From assembly GCA_002387605.1 (NCBI GenBank), contig DGJU01000087.1, positions 18,608-40,610 on the forward strand: a stretch of DNA of 22,003 bases, in the 5' to 3' direction. Positions 1-7,378 of the stretch are shown piece by piece. How positions within the stretch are numbered: position 1 is the first letter of the stretch; every line of letters begins with the position of its first letter. The notes beneath the pieces were generated by a model. That model searched no databases and was not told where the DNA came from. It was given only the letters and a program-made list of their open reading frames with translations. Source of the stretch: Alphaproteobacteria bacterium UBA4588 (GTDB taxonomy: Bacteria > Pseudomonadota > Alphaproteobacteria > Puniceispirillales > Puniceispirillaceae). The position numbers were made by a program, and so were the translations under genes.

Positions 1-1178
1 AGACATTTTTTGCCAATCATATAGGCCTGCCCATCATTCGCTGCTTCTACTGTAACCAGCACCCCATCGCACCAGCTCCAGACAGAGAGGCTATGGTCAC
101 GCCGGCCAGCGCGGCTAACATGCTGAAGAGCGCCTTCTGGCGCAGAAGGCAGCATGCCTGCCATCTGGAATTTAACATCATACTGGTCGGACCAGAACCA
201 TAACGCTTCATCTGCCGGCAGCTCGCCGCCCATCATATCAGCGGCTGCAATCTGACTACTGGCTTGTGCATGATGAATAGATTCTATCCGCAACTCATAC
301 CTGCTAGGTGCGCGGGCAACATCACCGATAGCCCATATGGCATCATCATCTGTGCGGTAGGCGCGTGAAACAATAATGCCATTATCAACAGCAAGGCCAG
401 CCGCTGAAGCAAGACCCGTATCTGGAATAACCCCTATGCCAGCGAGAACAAGCTGACAGGGCAGTTCTGTTCCATCAGCAAGGAGCACAGCACGAACAGC
501 GCCTGTATCATCTGTCAGAATTTCATCACACGCTGCCCCGGTTGAGACTGTAACACCAGCCGCCCGATGAAGCGCGGTGCAATAATCAGAAAGCAACGGA
601 CTTGCGACCCGGGCAAGCAGTCGCGGTGCAAGCTCAACAACATGTACTGATTTACCTGCTTTATGAAGGCTTGCAGCTGCTTCAAGGCCAATATAGCCGC
701 CGCCTATCACAACAGCATCCTTGACAGTACCAAGAGACGCCCGCAAATGGCGCGCATCAGCAGCAGTTCGCAGAACATGAACGCCTGTCGCAGTCCCTTC
801 GGCAAGAGGCAATTTTCGGGCAACAGCCCCTGAGGCAATCACCAGCTTGTCATAAGACAGCACCCTGCCATCATCAAGATGGACCTGTTTATCTGCGCGT
901 GAAATTTTGGTAACCTCACACCCCTCATGCAGGCTGATATCAAATTGGGCAAACCACTCTGAACGGCGCAGATAAAAACTGTCTTCGCCAGCACCTTCAT
1001 CAGCATCAAGATAAGTCTTTGATAAGGGCGGGCGCTGCAGCGGTGTGCCAGTATCACGCTCAATAACATCAATAACACCATCAAACCCGCCCTTTCGCAG
1101 AGCTTCTGCGCAGGAGAGGCCCGCATGGCTTGCGCCTACAATGATGAGTGATGTATTGCTGTTATCCAAAGCTGTCAT
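1..1178 (-). CDS. FAD/NAD(P)-dependent oxidoreductase, ferredoxin/rubredoxin reductase type (partial, 3' end off window)
   Basis: The reading frame opens at an ATG whose complement is at 1176-1178 and stays open for 392 codons to the left edge. Family members are about 400-410 residues, so only a short C-terminus is missing. An N-terminal FAD Rossmann fold carries GASHAG at residues 15-20. RPPLSK at 49-54 is typical of the BenD/HcaD/rubredoxin reductase group. A second, NAD-binding Rossmann motif (VVIGGGYIGLE) lies near 156-166, and an AIGDVA motif that contacts FAD lies near residue 290. The enzyme should pass electrons from NAD(P)H through FAD to a small iron-sulfur carrier in the cytoplasm. 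Its partner ferredoxin, rubredoxin or oxygenase is not in the window, so the pathway is unknown. AAGG lies 9 bases before the start. It is divergent from the hydroxy-acid dehydrogenase. Confidence 0.85.
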   Translation of the reverse strand, partial: MTALDNSNTSLIIVGASHAGLSCAEALRKGGFDGVIDVIERDTGTPLQRPPLSKTYLDADEGAGEDSFYLRRSEWFAQFDISLHEGCEVTKISRADKQVHLDDGRVLSYDKLVIASGAVARKLPLAEGTATGVHVLRTAADARHLRASLGTVKDAVVIGGGYIGLEAAASLHKAGKSVHVVELAPRLLARVASPLLSDYCTALHRAAGVTVSTGAACDEILTDDTGAVRAVLLADGTELPCQLVLAGIGVIPDTGLASAAGLAVDNGIIVSRAYRTDDDAIWAIGDVARAPSRYELRIESIHHAQASSQIAAADMMGGELPADEALWFWSDQYDVKFQMAGMLPSAPEGALQHVSRAGRRDHSLSVWSWCDGVLVTVEAANDGQAYMIGKKC

Positions 1179-1314
1179 TCTGAAACCTTTTGCGTTACGC
1201 GTTCTTTTCGCCTGTCGGCAAATATTCACACCCCCGATACCTGCCTGCCTAAACCATCCCTCTTGAGATAGCGAGCAGACTGTGCCAGATTAACGTGAAT
1301 TTTCAACTTGCCAA

Positions 1315-1340
1315 TGAAAAACCAGTCCGTGAAAAACCGG
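1315..1340. repeat. Direct repeat TGAAAAACC[A/G]G, two copies 15 bp apart
   Basis: Two 11-base copies, at 1315-1325 and 1330-1340, differ at one position. They lie in the 245-bp divergent gap between the reductase and the hydroxy-acid dehydrogenase, about 85 bp before the chosen dehydrogenase start. The spacing could suit a tandemly bound regulator, but no protein can be assigned and the repeat may be chance. Confidence 0.3.
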
Positions 1341-1423
1341 CCTTAGAGATCTTATATTTGGTTGGGCGAGGTATTATCATTAGCGAAAATCTTTTGCTAG
1401 CCCTTTATATTAGGAAGAAATCG

Positions 1424-2572
1424 ATGCTGGATAATGTGACCACAATTGAAGAGCTTCGCCAAATAGCTCATCGCCGCGTTCCGACCATGTTTTATGATTA
1501 CATGGAGTCTGGGTCATGGACGGAAAAGACATTCCGGGCAAATTGTGATGATTTTCAGAAAATATCGTTCCGCCAGCGTATCGCTGTTGATATGTCAAAT
1601 CGCACGACACGCACAACCATGCTTGGAGAGCCGGTTGCAATGCCAGCTGCCATCGCGCCAACAGGTCTTACCGGCATGCAGCATGCTGATGGCGAGATTC
1701 TTGCGGCACGTGCCGCGGCAAAGTTTGGCATTCCTTTTACCCTATCCACCATGTCCATCTGCTCAATTGAAGATGTAGCAGAACATAGCCCTGACCCATT
1801 CTGGTTTCAGCTTTATGTCATGAAGGACCATGATTTTGCGAAACGCCTGATAGCACGAGCCAAAGCGGCTGGCTGTTCTGCCTTGATGCTGACACTTGAT
1901 TTGCAAATTCTGGGGCAGCGCCATAAAGATATCAAAAATGGTCTATCGAGCCCTCCTAAACTGACACTTAAAAATATTCTGGATATGGCGATGCGGCCAC
2001 GCTGGTGCATGAATATGCTACAGACGCCGCGCCGGACATTCGGTAATATCGTAGGTCATGTTGATGGTGTCAGTGATACATCACGTCTTTCTGCCTGGGT
2101 TGGAGAGCAGTTTGATCTACAACTCAACTGGGATGATGTTGAACGTATCCGTGACTGGTGGGGCGGAAAGCTTATCCTAAAAGGCGTTCTGGATGCAGAA
2201 GATGCCGCAATGGCTGCCAAGACAGGTGCGGATGCGCTGATTGTCTCAAACCATGGCGGCCGGCAACTTGATGGTGCAGAAAGTTCCATTGCAATGCTGT
2301 CTGAGATTGAGGCAGCCGTTGGCAAGGATATCGAAGTTTGGATGGATGGCGGCATTCGCTCAGGTCAGGATATCTTGAAAGCTGTCGCTCTTGGCGCCAA
2401 AGGAACACTTCTGGGACGTTCGTTTTTATATGGTCTTGGCGCAGGCGGCGAAGCAGGTGTTACCAAGGCGCTTGAAATTCTCCATAAAGAGCTGGATATG
2501 ACAATGGCGCTTTGCGGTCATCGTGACATCCATAAAGTTAGCCGGGACATTCTGCATAATTGCCCGTTCTAG
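1424..2572 (+). CDS. FMN-dependent alpha-hydroxy-acid dehydrogenase (L-lactate dehydrogenase LldD-like)
   Basis: This 382-residue protein of the glycolate oxidase/lactate dehydrogenase TIM-barrel family oxidises an L-2-hydroxy acid to the 2-keto acid using FMN, usually feeding electrons to the respiratory chain. The FMN active-site signature SNHGGRQ is at residues 275-281, with His277 as the catalytic base. The active-site lysine is in LKGV (Lys253), and the phosphate-binding region DGGIRSGQD is at 308-316. The N-terminal FYDYMESG (23-30) matches the usual start of the fold. The frame is open from 1295, but the extra 43 residues resemble nothing in the family. The ATG at 1424 has AGGAAG 6-7 bases upstream and gives the normal family length. 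Lactate is the likeliest substrate, but glycolate or another hydroxy acid cannot be excluded. Confidence 0.9.
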   Translation: MLDNVTTIEELRQIAHRRVPTMFYDYMESGSWTEKTFRANCDDFQKISFRQRIAVDMSNRTTRTTMLGEPVAMPAAIAPTGLTGMQHADGEILAARAAAKFGIPFTLSTMSICSIEDVAEHSPDPFWFQLYVMKDHDFAKRLIARAKAAGCSALMLTLDLQILGQRHKDIKNGLSSPPKLTLKNILDMAMRPRWCMNMLQTPRRTFGNIVGHVDGVSDTSRLSAWVGEQFDLQLNWDDVERIRDWWGGKLILKGVLDAEDAAMAAKTGADALIVSNHGGRQLDGAESSIAMLSEIEAAVGKDIEVWMDGGIRSGQDILKAVALGAKGTLLGRSFLYGLGAGGEAGVTKALEILHKELDMTMALCGHRDIHKVSRDILHNCPF

Positions 2573-2608
2573 CGCGCGCTCTCTGTCTCTATCCGGGCGT
2601 GAGGGGGG

Positions 2609-3229
2609 TTAGTGGTTGGCCTGCCAGCATTCGCCGGCAGTAATGGCAACCGGTAGCGTATTTTCTTGCGGGCTGAGCGGACATATATATCTGTCATCAT
2701 GAGCACAGGACGGAAAATAGGCATAATTAAAATCCAGCCTCAGCCGTCCTGCTGAGGTGATGCCAAGAAAAGCTGATTTCACACTATCGATGAGATAACG
2801 GCCACCGCCATAGCTTGCTGAACCACAGCTTGCATCCTTGAAGGGCAGAAACAACCCGCCTCCATACTGGTCAAGCCAATATAATGTCAACTCAGCTCCC
2901 AAAAGAGGCGTTAGCTCAGTTGAGCGCGCAATCGCTGTAAATGTTATCTCACCATCGCTGCCACCAGAAACAACATGCTGCTGACCAGCATCCAGCGGCG
3001 CGAAATGGCTTTCGGTGGCAAAATCTGGGTTATAGTCAAAATAATGAGGCGCGGTTTTATCTAAGACAGACATGGCGCCTGGATGTGTGTGAATAAGCTG
3101 GCGGCGCGCTGTCACAAACGCTGTCCAGACAGAGCCCAAGGCTACAGCCTCACTAACAGGTCGATATAACGCGGCTACATCTTGCCGCCATAACATTATA
3201 TCACGCCAGTCCATAAGGGGCTCTTTCAT
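2609..3229 (-). CDS. DUF1684 family protein
   Basis: A 206-residue protein of unknown function. The C-terminal half carries the conserved DUF1684 signature: LFLPFKD (126-132), GGGRYLID (141-148), then LDFNYAYFPSCAHDD (165-179) and YICPLSPQEN (181-190) followed by a conserved AGE. The cysteines in FPSCAH and ICPL are part of the family pattern. No signal peptide or membrane segment is visible, so it is probably cytoplasmic. The family has no established function that I can state. The start at 3229 gives the full frame. An ATG at 3214 (MDWRDIML) has AAAGAG in a suitable position and may be the true start. It follows the 82-aa membrane protein by 41 bp on the same strand and is tail-to-tail with the hydroxy-acid dehydrogenase. 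Confidence 0.85.
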   Translation of the reverse strand: MKEPLMDWRDIMLWRQDVAALYRPVSEAVALGSVWTAFVTARRQLIHTHPGAMSVLDKTAPHYFDYNPDFATESHFAPLDAGQQHVVSGGSDGEITFTAIARSTELTPLLGAELTLYWLDQYGGGLFLPFKDASCGSASYGGGRYLIDSVKSAFLGITSAGRLRLDFNYAYFPSCAHDDRYICPLSPQENTLPVAITAGECWQANH

Positions 3230-3247
3230 GATTTTCTGGCAAGAAAC

Positions 3248-3267
3248 GCCTGCCTATAATGGCAGGC
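3248..3267. other. Intercistronic perfect inverted repeat (GCCTGCC-N6-GGCAGGC)
   Basis: A 7-bp perfect GC-rich stem with the loop TATAAT (or ATTATA on the minus strand) lies directly after the stop of the 82-aa membrane protein and before the DUF1684 gene. Read on the minus strand it is followed by GTTTCTT, only weakly T-rich. It could attenuate transcription or stabilise an mRNA end. It is not a strong intrinsic terminator. Confidence 0.45.
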
Positions 3268-3270
3268 AGC

Positions 3271-3519
3271 TTATCCTAGCAGACTGATAACAGGCTGTTG
3301 CACCGGAAGCAGATGCGATGATTGATAATTCTGCTTAAAATTTTCTGCATGCCACTGCATTACGACAATTACCATAATCACTAACAGTCCAAGCAGGAAA
3401 TAGGTTAGCAGACGCTTCTTACGATCTGATGCTTCTGACTTCTGAAGCCGCGATAATATAAGCCAGATCACAGCCCCACATGCTAGAAAGGCGAACCCAC
3501 CGATTAAAACTGTATCCAT
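3271..3519 (-). CDS. Small two-helix membrane protein, unknown function
   Basis: The 82-residue product has two clear hydrophobic helices, about residues 4-22 and 37-54. They are joined by a positively charged linker (Arg24, Lys27, Arg33, Lys34, Lys35, Arg36). By the positive-inside rule the linker faces the cytoplasm and both ends face outward. The C-terminal tail (55-82) is polar and rich in glutamine. GGGAAG lies 6-7 bases before the ATG, supporting translation. I do not recognise the family. It is the first gene of a minus-strand pair with the DUF1684 gene and is divergent from proteorhodopsin across a 301-bp gap. A role with either neighbour is possible but unproven. Confidence 0.65.
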   Translation of the reverse strand: MDTVLIGGFAFLACGAVIWLILSRLQKSEASDRKKRLLTYFLLGLLVIMVIVVMQWHAENFKQNYQSSHLLPVQQPVISLLG

Positions 3520-3820
3520 TTCACACTTCCCTATGCTGGATGATAACGTCGCATTAAAGACATAAAAACAGCTGGCATAATGGCCGAAAACTGCCCTTAA
3601 TACTACTGTAAACTGTTATTCCACTCTACGGAAATACATTTTTATTTGATTTTTTTCAGATAGTTAATAAATAAGTATCAGTAAATAGTGGGGAATATCT
3701 TGCCACATTAAGGTTTTATGATACATTTGATTTACTTCGGGGGGAGGTCTGTTCGGACGGGTGTTCGGGCAGGGATAAAAAGTAGGCCGTTCTGGAACGT
3801 GACGTTTTGGGGAGTGTCCT
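3520..3820 (+). promoter_or_regulatory. Divergent intergenic region and G-rich leader of proteorhodopsin
   Basis: This 301-bp gap has two parts. Up to about 3735 it is AT-rich, including a T-rich run at 3641-3657 and AT-rich sequence at 3661-3675. TTGCCA at 3700-3705 followed 16 bases later by TACATT (3722-3727) is a possible sigma-70 promoter with moderate matches. From 3738 to 3774 it becomes strikingly G-rich, with runs GGGGGG, GGG, GGG and GGG and a TGTTCGG repeat at 3750-3756 and 3762-3768. GGGGAG, 6-8 bases before the ATG, is the ribosome binding site. The promoter call is weak; the G-rich leader is plainly visible. Any promoter for the minus-strand pair must lie here too, but I could not pick one. 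Confidence 0.4.
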
Positions 3821-4588
3821 ATGTCATTTAAAAATATTGTTAAATTTGCTGCACCTGCAGCACTGTTATCTGTAACACCTGTTGTAGCTCAAGCTGCTAA
3901 CTTGCAATCTAACGATTTCGTTGGTATCAGCTTCTGGTTGATCTCAATGGCTCTTGTTGCTGCAACAGCATTCTTCTTCCTAGAAACACAGCGTGTTTCA
4001 GGCAAGTGGAAGACATCTCTTGTGGTATCAGGTCTGGTAACTCTTGTTGCCGCTGTTCACTACTTCTACATGCGCGATGTGTGGGTCGCCACTGGCGAAA
4101 CACCTACAGTCTATCGTTACATTGACTGGCTCATCACAGTGCCACTACTGATGATCGAATTCTACCTTATCCTACGGGCAATTACGAACGTATCTGGCGG
4201 CATCTTCTGGCGCCTGTCTATCGGTACATTAGTCATGCTGGTTGGTGGTTACCTTGGCGAAGCCGGTTACATGAATGTAACTGTTGGTTTTGTTATCGGT
4301 ATGGCTGGTTGGGCATACATTCTGTATGAAATCTTTGCTGGTGAAGCCGGCCGGGTTGCATCAGAGCAAGCGTCTGACTCAGTTAAGTCTGCGTTTTCAA
4401 CAATGCGTTGGATTGTAACAATCGGTTGGGCAATTTACCCACTCGGTTACTTCTTCGGCTACATGTCTGGCGGCGCCAGCATGGAAAGCCTGAACATCAT
4501 CTACAATCTAGCTGATGTACTGAACAAGATTGCGTTTGGTGTTATCATCTGGAACGTAGCTGTGACAGAAACAGAAGCAAAAGCATAA
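3821..4588 (+). CDS. Proteorhodopsin, green-absorbing light-driven proton pump
   Basis: A 255-residue seven-helix retinal protein of the inner membrane, which pumps protons outward when illuminated. An N-terminal signal sequence (about 1-25, ending VVAQAA) precedes the helices, as in other proteorhodopsins. RYID at 99-102 supplies the proton acceptor Asp102, and Glu113 in IEFYLIL is the cytoplasmic proton donor. Both match the proton-pump pattern (Asp97/Glu108 in the reference green proteorhodopsin). Leu110 occupies the spectral tuning site (reference 105), where Leu gives green and Gln blue absorption. His80 in VHYFYMR partners the acceptor. Lys236 in NLADVLNK is the retinal Schiff-base lysine, with Asp232 as second counter-ion. 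Codon use favours TAC and TTC, unlike nearby genes, consistent with high expression. A strong terminator follows. The retinal pathway downstream supplies the chromophore. Confidence 0.98.
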   Translation: MSFKNIVKFAAPAALLSVTPVVAQAANLQSNDFVGISFWLISMALVAATAFFFLETQRVSGKWKTSLVVSGLVTLVAAVHYFYMRDVWVATGETPTVYRYIDWLITVPLLMIEFYLILRAITNVSGGIFWRLSIGTLVMLVGGYLGEAGYMNVTVGFVIGMAGWAYILYEIFAGEAGRVASEQASDSVKSAFSTMRWIVTIGWAIYPLGYFFGYMSGGASMESLNIIYNLADVLNKIAFGVIIWNVAVTETEAKA

Positions 4589-4599
4589 TTGCTTCACTG

Positions 4600-4635
4600 A
4601 AAGGGCAGACAGACATCTCTGTCTGCCCTTTTTTT
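4600..4635 (+). terminator. Strong rho-independent terminator after proteorhodopsin
   Basis: GGGCAGACAGA at 4603-4613 pairs perfectly with TCTGTCTGCCC at 4618-4628 around a CATC loop. AAA lies before the stem, and a run of seven Ts (4629-4635) follows. It begins 11 bp after the proteorhodopsin stop and separates it from crtE, so proteorhodopsin can be transcribed as its own unit. Confidence 0.93.
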
Positions 4636-4687
4636 CTCACCTCGATCTCTCATCTTCGAACGCTTTGATGCAAGTGAGGCCCTCAAA

Positions 4688-5707
4688 ATGACTGAAAGAG
4701 CCACTGGTCTTTTACAACAGCCATTTACCGACGCCGTTATGGCGCGCCCTTTGCCTGACCTATCTGAGGTCATCTCCGATTTTATTGCTCGCAGGCTTCC
4801 GCCTGCTAGCCACCCTCTTGGTGCAGCAGCGAGACATCATTTCGCAGCGCCCGGAAAACAAATACGTGCCCGTATGGCGTTAGCAGCCGCCGATAGCTTT
4901 GGCGTGCCACGAATCGCTGCCCTGCCTTGGGCCGCCGCTGTTGAGGTTCTGCATAATGCATCTCTTGTGCATGACGATATATGTGATGGTGACAAAGTGC
5001 GCCGCGGCCATGCCTCTGTCTGGTCACGTTATGGCCGTGATATGGCGCTTGCGCTGGGTGATTGGCTCATTGCACTGTCATTCGAGCTTGCGGCCGAGGC
5101 TGCTCATAAAGGGCGCACCCCTCTTCTGGTCTCGCTATTAGCACGTCATATGTCAGCAACAACATCTGGCCAGGCGCTAGAGTTCGGAACCGACTTATAT
5201 CCCGAATGGTCTGACTATATGAATATCTCAACTGGCAAGACAGCACCGTTGCTGATCGCGCCTGCAGAAGGGATTGCGCATCTTGCAGGACGGCGTGATG
5301 TTCTGCAGCCACTTGTCAGTTTCTTTACCGCTGCTGGTGCCTGCTATCAGATTGCCAATGATATGTTGAATGTCGCGGGAACTGATGGCGCGAACAGCCC
5401 TGCGTCTGATTTAATGCGCCGTGCGCCAAATGCGGTCATTGTGATGTTCCGCACGACACTTGATCGTAATAGCGCAGCAGATTTTGATAAATGGCTTGCC
5501 TCGTGCGACACAACGCGCGCTCCTGCATGGCAGGCTAAATTGCGCCGGTCTCTGGCGATGCAAATGACGGCCTCTTCATTACTGAATATGATGGAACAGG
5601 CCGAAGCGTCATCAGCCCAATTCCCTGTTGATTGTCATGCTGTTATCGCACCAATACAGTCACAACTTCATTCTGTTTGCCATAAACTTGTTTCAGACTA
5701 CATGTAG
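4688..5707 (+). CDS. crtE: Geranylgeranyl diphosphate synthase CrtE (polyprenyl synthase family)
   Basis: This 339-residue prenyltransferase condenses isopentenyl diphosphate with allylic primers to make the C20 precursor of carotenoids. Visible motifs are GKQIRAR (56-62) and the first aspartate-rich motif DDICD (96-100) in VHDDICDGDKVRRG. GQALEF is at 161-166 and the TGKT lysine region at 182-185. Small residues before DDICD (Ala91, Ser92) fit a long product such as GGPP. The second aspartate motif is altered: YQIANDMLN (220-228) has ND..N where the family usually has DD..D. GTGAGG sits 8-9 bases before the ATG. It is the first gene of the retinal cassette, 52 bp beyond the proteorhodopsin terminator, so it needs its own promoter or readthrough. 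Context makes GGPP synthase the best call. Confidence 0.9.
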   Translation: MTERATGLLQQPFTDAVMARPLPDLSEVISDFIARRLPPASHPLGAAARHHFAAPGKQIRARMALAAADSFGVPRIAALPWAAAVEVLHNASLVHDDICDGDKVRRGHASVWSRYGRDMALALGDWLIALSFELAAEAAHKGRTPLLVSLLARHMSATTSGQALEFGTDLYPEWSDYMNISTGKTAPLLIAPAEGIAHLAGRRDVLQPLVSFFTAAGACYQIANDMLNVAGTDGANSPASDLMRRAPNAVIVMFRTTLDRNSAADFDKWLASCDTTRAPAWQAKLRRSLAMQMTASSLLNMMEQAEASSAQFPVDCHAVIAPIQSQLHSVCHKLVSDYM

Positions 5708-5725
5708 TCTAATCCTGCAATGAGA

Positions 5726-5750
5726 TATGCTAACACTGTTATGCTAACAC
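5726..5750 (+). repeat. Direct repeat TATGCTAACAC, two exact copies, between crtE and crtI
   Basis: Exact 11-base copies at 5726-5736 and 5740-5750 have a 14-bp period in the 82-bp crtE-crtI gap. Each contains TATGCT, which resembles a -10 box, and the second is preceded by TGT as in an extended -10 element. They could be a regulator site or an internal promoter for crtI and later genes. No convincing -35 box was found. Confidence 0.4.
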
Positions 5751-5789
5751 CTCTTTTACGCGCAGGTTGCCAGCAAAGGATATGGCCGA

Positions 5790-7325
5790 ATGGATGATCT
5801 CTCTTCTCTGGCAACAGACTCAGATGACACTGAGGTATCTGGTTCTCATACGCTTGTTGTTGGTGGCGGATTTGGCGGCATTGCATCGGCTTTGCGGATG
5901 CGCGCACGTGGCCATAAGGTCACGCTGATAGAGCGTCTTGGCGCGCTTGGCGGCCGAGCTCAAGTGTTTGAAAAAGGCGGCTTCCGCCATGATGCAGGAC
6001 CTACGGTTATCACTGCGCCATTTCTGTTTGACGAGCTATTTGAGCTATTCGGTGAGCGGCGCGAAGATCATCTTGATTTTGTGCCACTTGACCCATGGTA
6101 CCGGTTTCACTTCCATAATGGCGAGCAGTTCGATTATCGCCCATCGCTAGAAGATACCCATAAAGAGATAGCCCGCTTTAATCCTGATGATGCAAAAAAC
6201 TACGATTCACTTGTTGAAACATCACGACAGATTTTTGATATCGGATTTACCCAGCTAGCTGATAAGCCGTTTACCCGGTTTGGCGCTATGTTAAAGCAGA
6301 TACCCCACCTTTTGCGCTTGCGCAGCTACCTTACCGTAGCCCAGCTGGTTAACCGCCATATAAAACACCCCCTGCTGCGGCAAGCCTTATCTATTCACCC
6401 CCTGCTAGTGGGCGGCAACCCGTTTGATACAACATCCATTTATGCCCTCATCCATTATCTTGAGCGCAAATGGGGCGTCTTTTTCTGCATGGGTGGTACA
6501 GGCAAACTTGTTGCCGAGCTGCATAAGCTGCTTGAGCGGACAGGTGTTAGCGTAATACTTAACACAGACATTACCGAAATAAAGACAGCAGGCCGGCGTG
6601 TAACAGCCGCCATTACAAGCGATGGCGATGTTCTTGAAGCTGACAGAATTGTCTTTAATGGTGATCCGCCTACTTTTTATAAACATATGATGCCGTCTCA
6701 TAAAGGACGCCGGAAAAAGGCGCTCCCCGATGCCGTAACAAAATATTCGATGGGGCTTTTTGTACTGTTTTTTGGCACAACTCGCACATATGATGATGTC
6801 GCCCATCATACAATCTGGATGGGTGAGCGCTATCGCGAATTACTGGATGATATTTTCAACAAGAAAATACTAGCAGACGATTTTTCATTATATCTGCATC
6901 GCCCAACAGCAACCGATAAAAGCTTTGCGCCTGATGGCTGTGATAGTTTTTACGTGCTCTGTCCGGTGCCGAACCTGCAAGGCGATATAGACTGGAATAA
7001 AGAAGGTCCCATATTACAGCGCAACATTGTTGAAGCGCTTGAAAAAACCATTATGCCCGGACTAAGTGACGCAATCACAGATGATTTTTATATGACGCCT
7101 GAAGATTTCAAAAAAGATTATCGCTCGATGCATGGGGCCGGATTTTCAATCTCACCAACCTTTACCCAGTCAGCATGGTTTCGCTATCATAACCGCGACC
7201 CGCATCTGGATAATTTATATTTTGCCGCTGCCGGCGCTCACCCTGGCGCAGGCATGCCGGGCGTTTTATGTTCTGCAAAGGTCGTTGATAAACTTGTCGC
7301 CGCTGAAACAAACAGGCAGACTTGA
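5790..7325 (+). CDS. crtI: Phytoene desaturase CrtI
   Basis: This 511-residue FAD-dependent enzyme introduces double bonds into phytoene, giving lycopene in the bacterial four-step pathway. The N-terminal dinucleotide fold reads VVGGGFGGIASALRMRARG (23-41), then IER and GALGGRA (51-57), typical of CrtI. The C-terminal bacterial phytoene dehydrogenase signature LYFAAAGAHPGAGMPG starts near residue 476. Length is normal for the family. The ATG at 5790 has AAAGGA 9 bases upstream; nearby ATGs at 5782 and 5794 are out of frame. It follows crtE by 82 bp. Because CrtY and Blh follow, the needed product is lycopene, but the number of desaturation steps is inferred from the family and context. Confidence 0.96.
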   Translation: MDDLSSLATDSDDTEVSGSHTLVVGGGFGGIASALRMRARGHKVTLIERLGALGGRAQVFEKGGFRHDAGPTVITAPFLFDELFELFGERREDHLDFVPLDPWYRFHFHNGEQFDYRPSLEDTHKEIARFNPDDAKNYDSLVETSRQIFDIGFTQLADKPFTRFGAMLKQIPHLLRLRSYLTVAQLVNRHIKHPLLRQALSIHPLLVGGNPFDTTSIYALIHYLERKWGVFFCMGGTGKLVAELHKLLERTGVSVILNTDITEIKTAGRRVTAAITSDGDVLEADRIVFNGDPPTFYKHMMPSHKGRRKKALPDAVTKYSMGLFVLFFGTTRTYDDVAHHTIWMGERYRELLDDIFNKKILADDFSLYLHRPTATDKSFAPDGCDSFYVLCPVPNLQGDIDWNKEGPILQRNIVEALEKTIMPGLSDAITDDFYMTPEDFKKDYRSMHGAGFSISPTFTQSAWFRYHNRDPHLDNLYFAAAGAHPGAGMPGVLCSAKVVDKLVAAETNRQT

Positions 7326-7330
7326 CCTAA

Positions 7331-7354
7331 CCCTCAGCGTTATCATGCTGAGGG
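7331..7354. other. Perfect 8-bp hairpin between crtI and crtB
   Basis: CCCTCAGC (7331-7338) pairs with GCTGAGGG (7347-7354) across an 8-base loop, six bases after the crtI stop and 24 bases before the crtB start. There is no T-run, so it is unlikely to terminate. An mRNA-processing or stabilising role is possible. Confidence 0.5.
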
Positions 7355-7378
7355 CAAAACAGGGGACGGGTTTTTAAC

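Noticed and set aside
1295..1423. N-terminal 43-residue extension of the hydroxy-acid dehydrogenase
   Set aside because: The frame is open, but the segment has no family likeness, and the ATG at 1424 has a good ribosome site and gives the normal length.
6405..6809. 134-aa minus-strand frame inside crtI
   Set aside because: It lies fully inside a well-supported gene, has no ribosome site or recognisable domain, and reads as a shadow of crtI.
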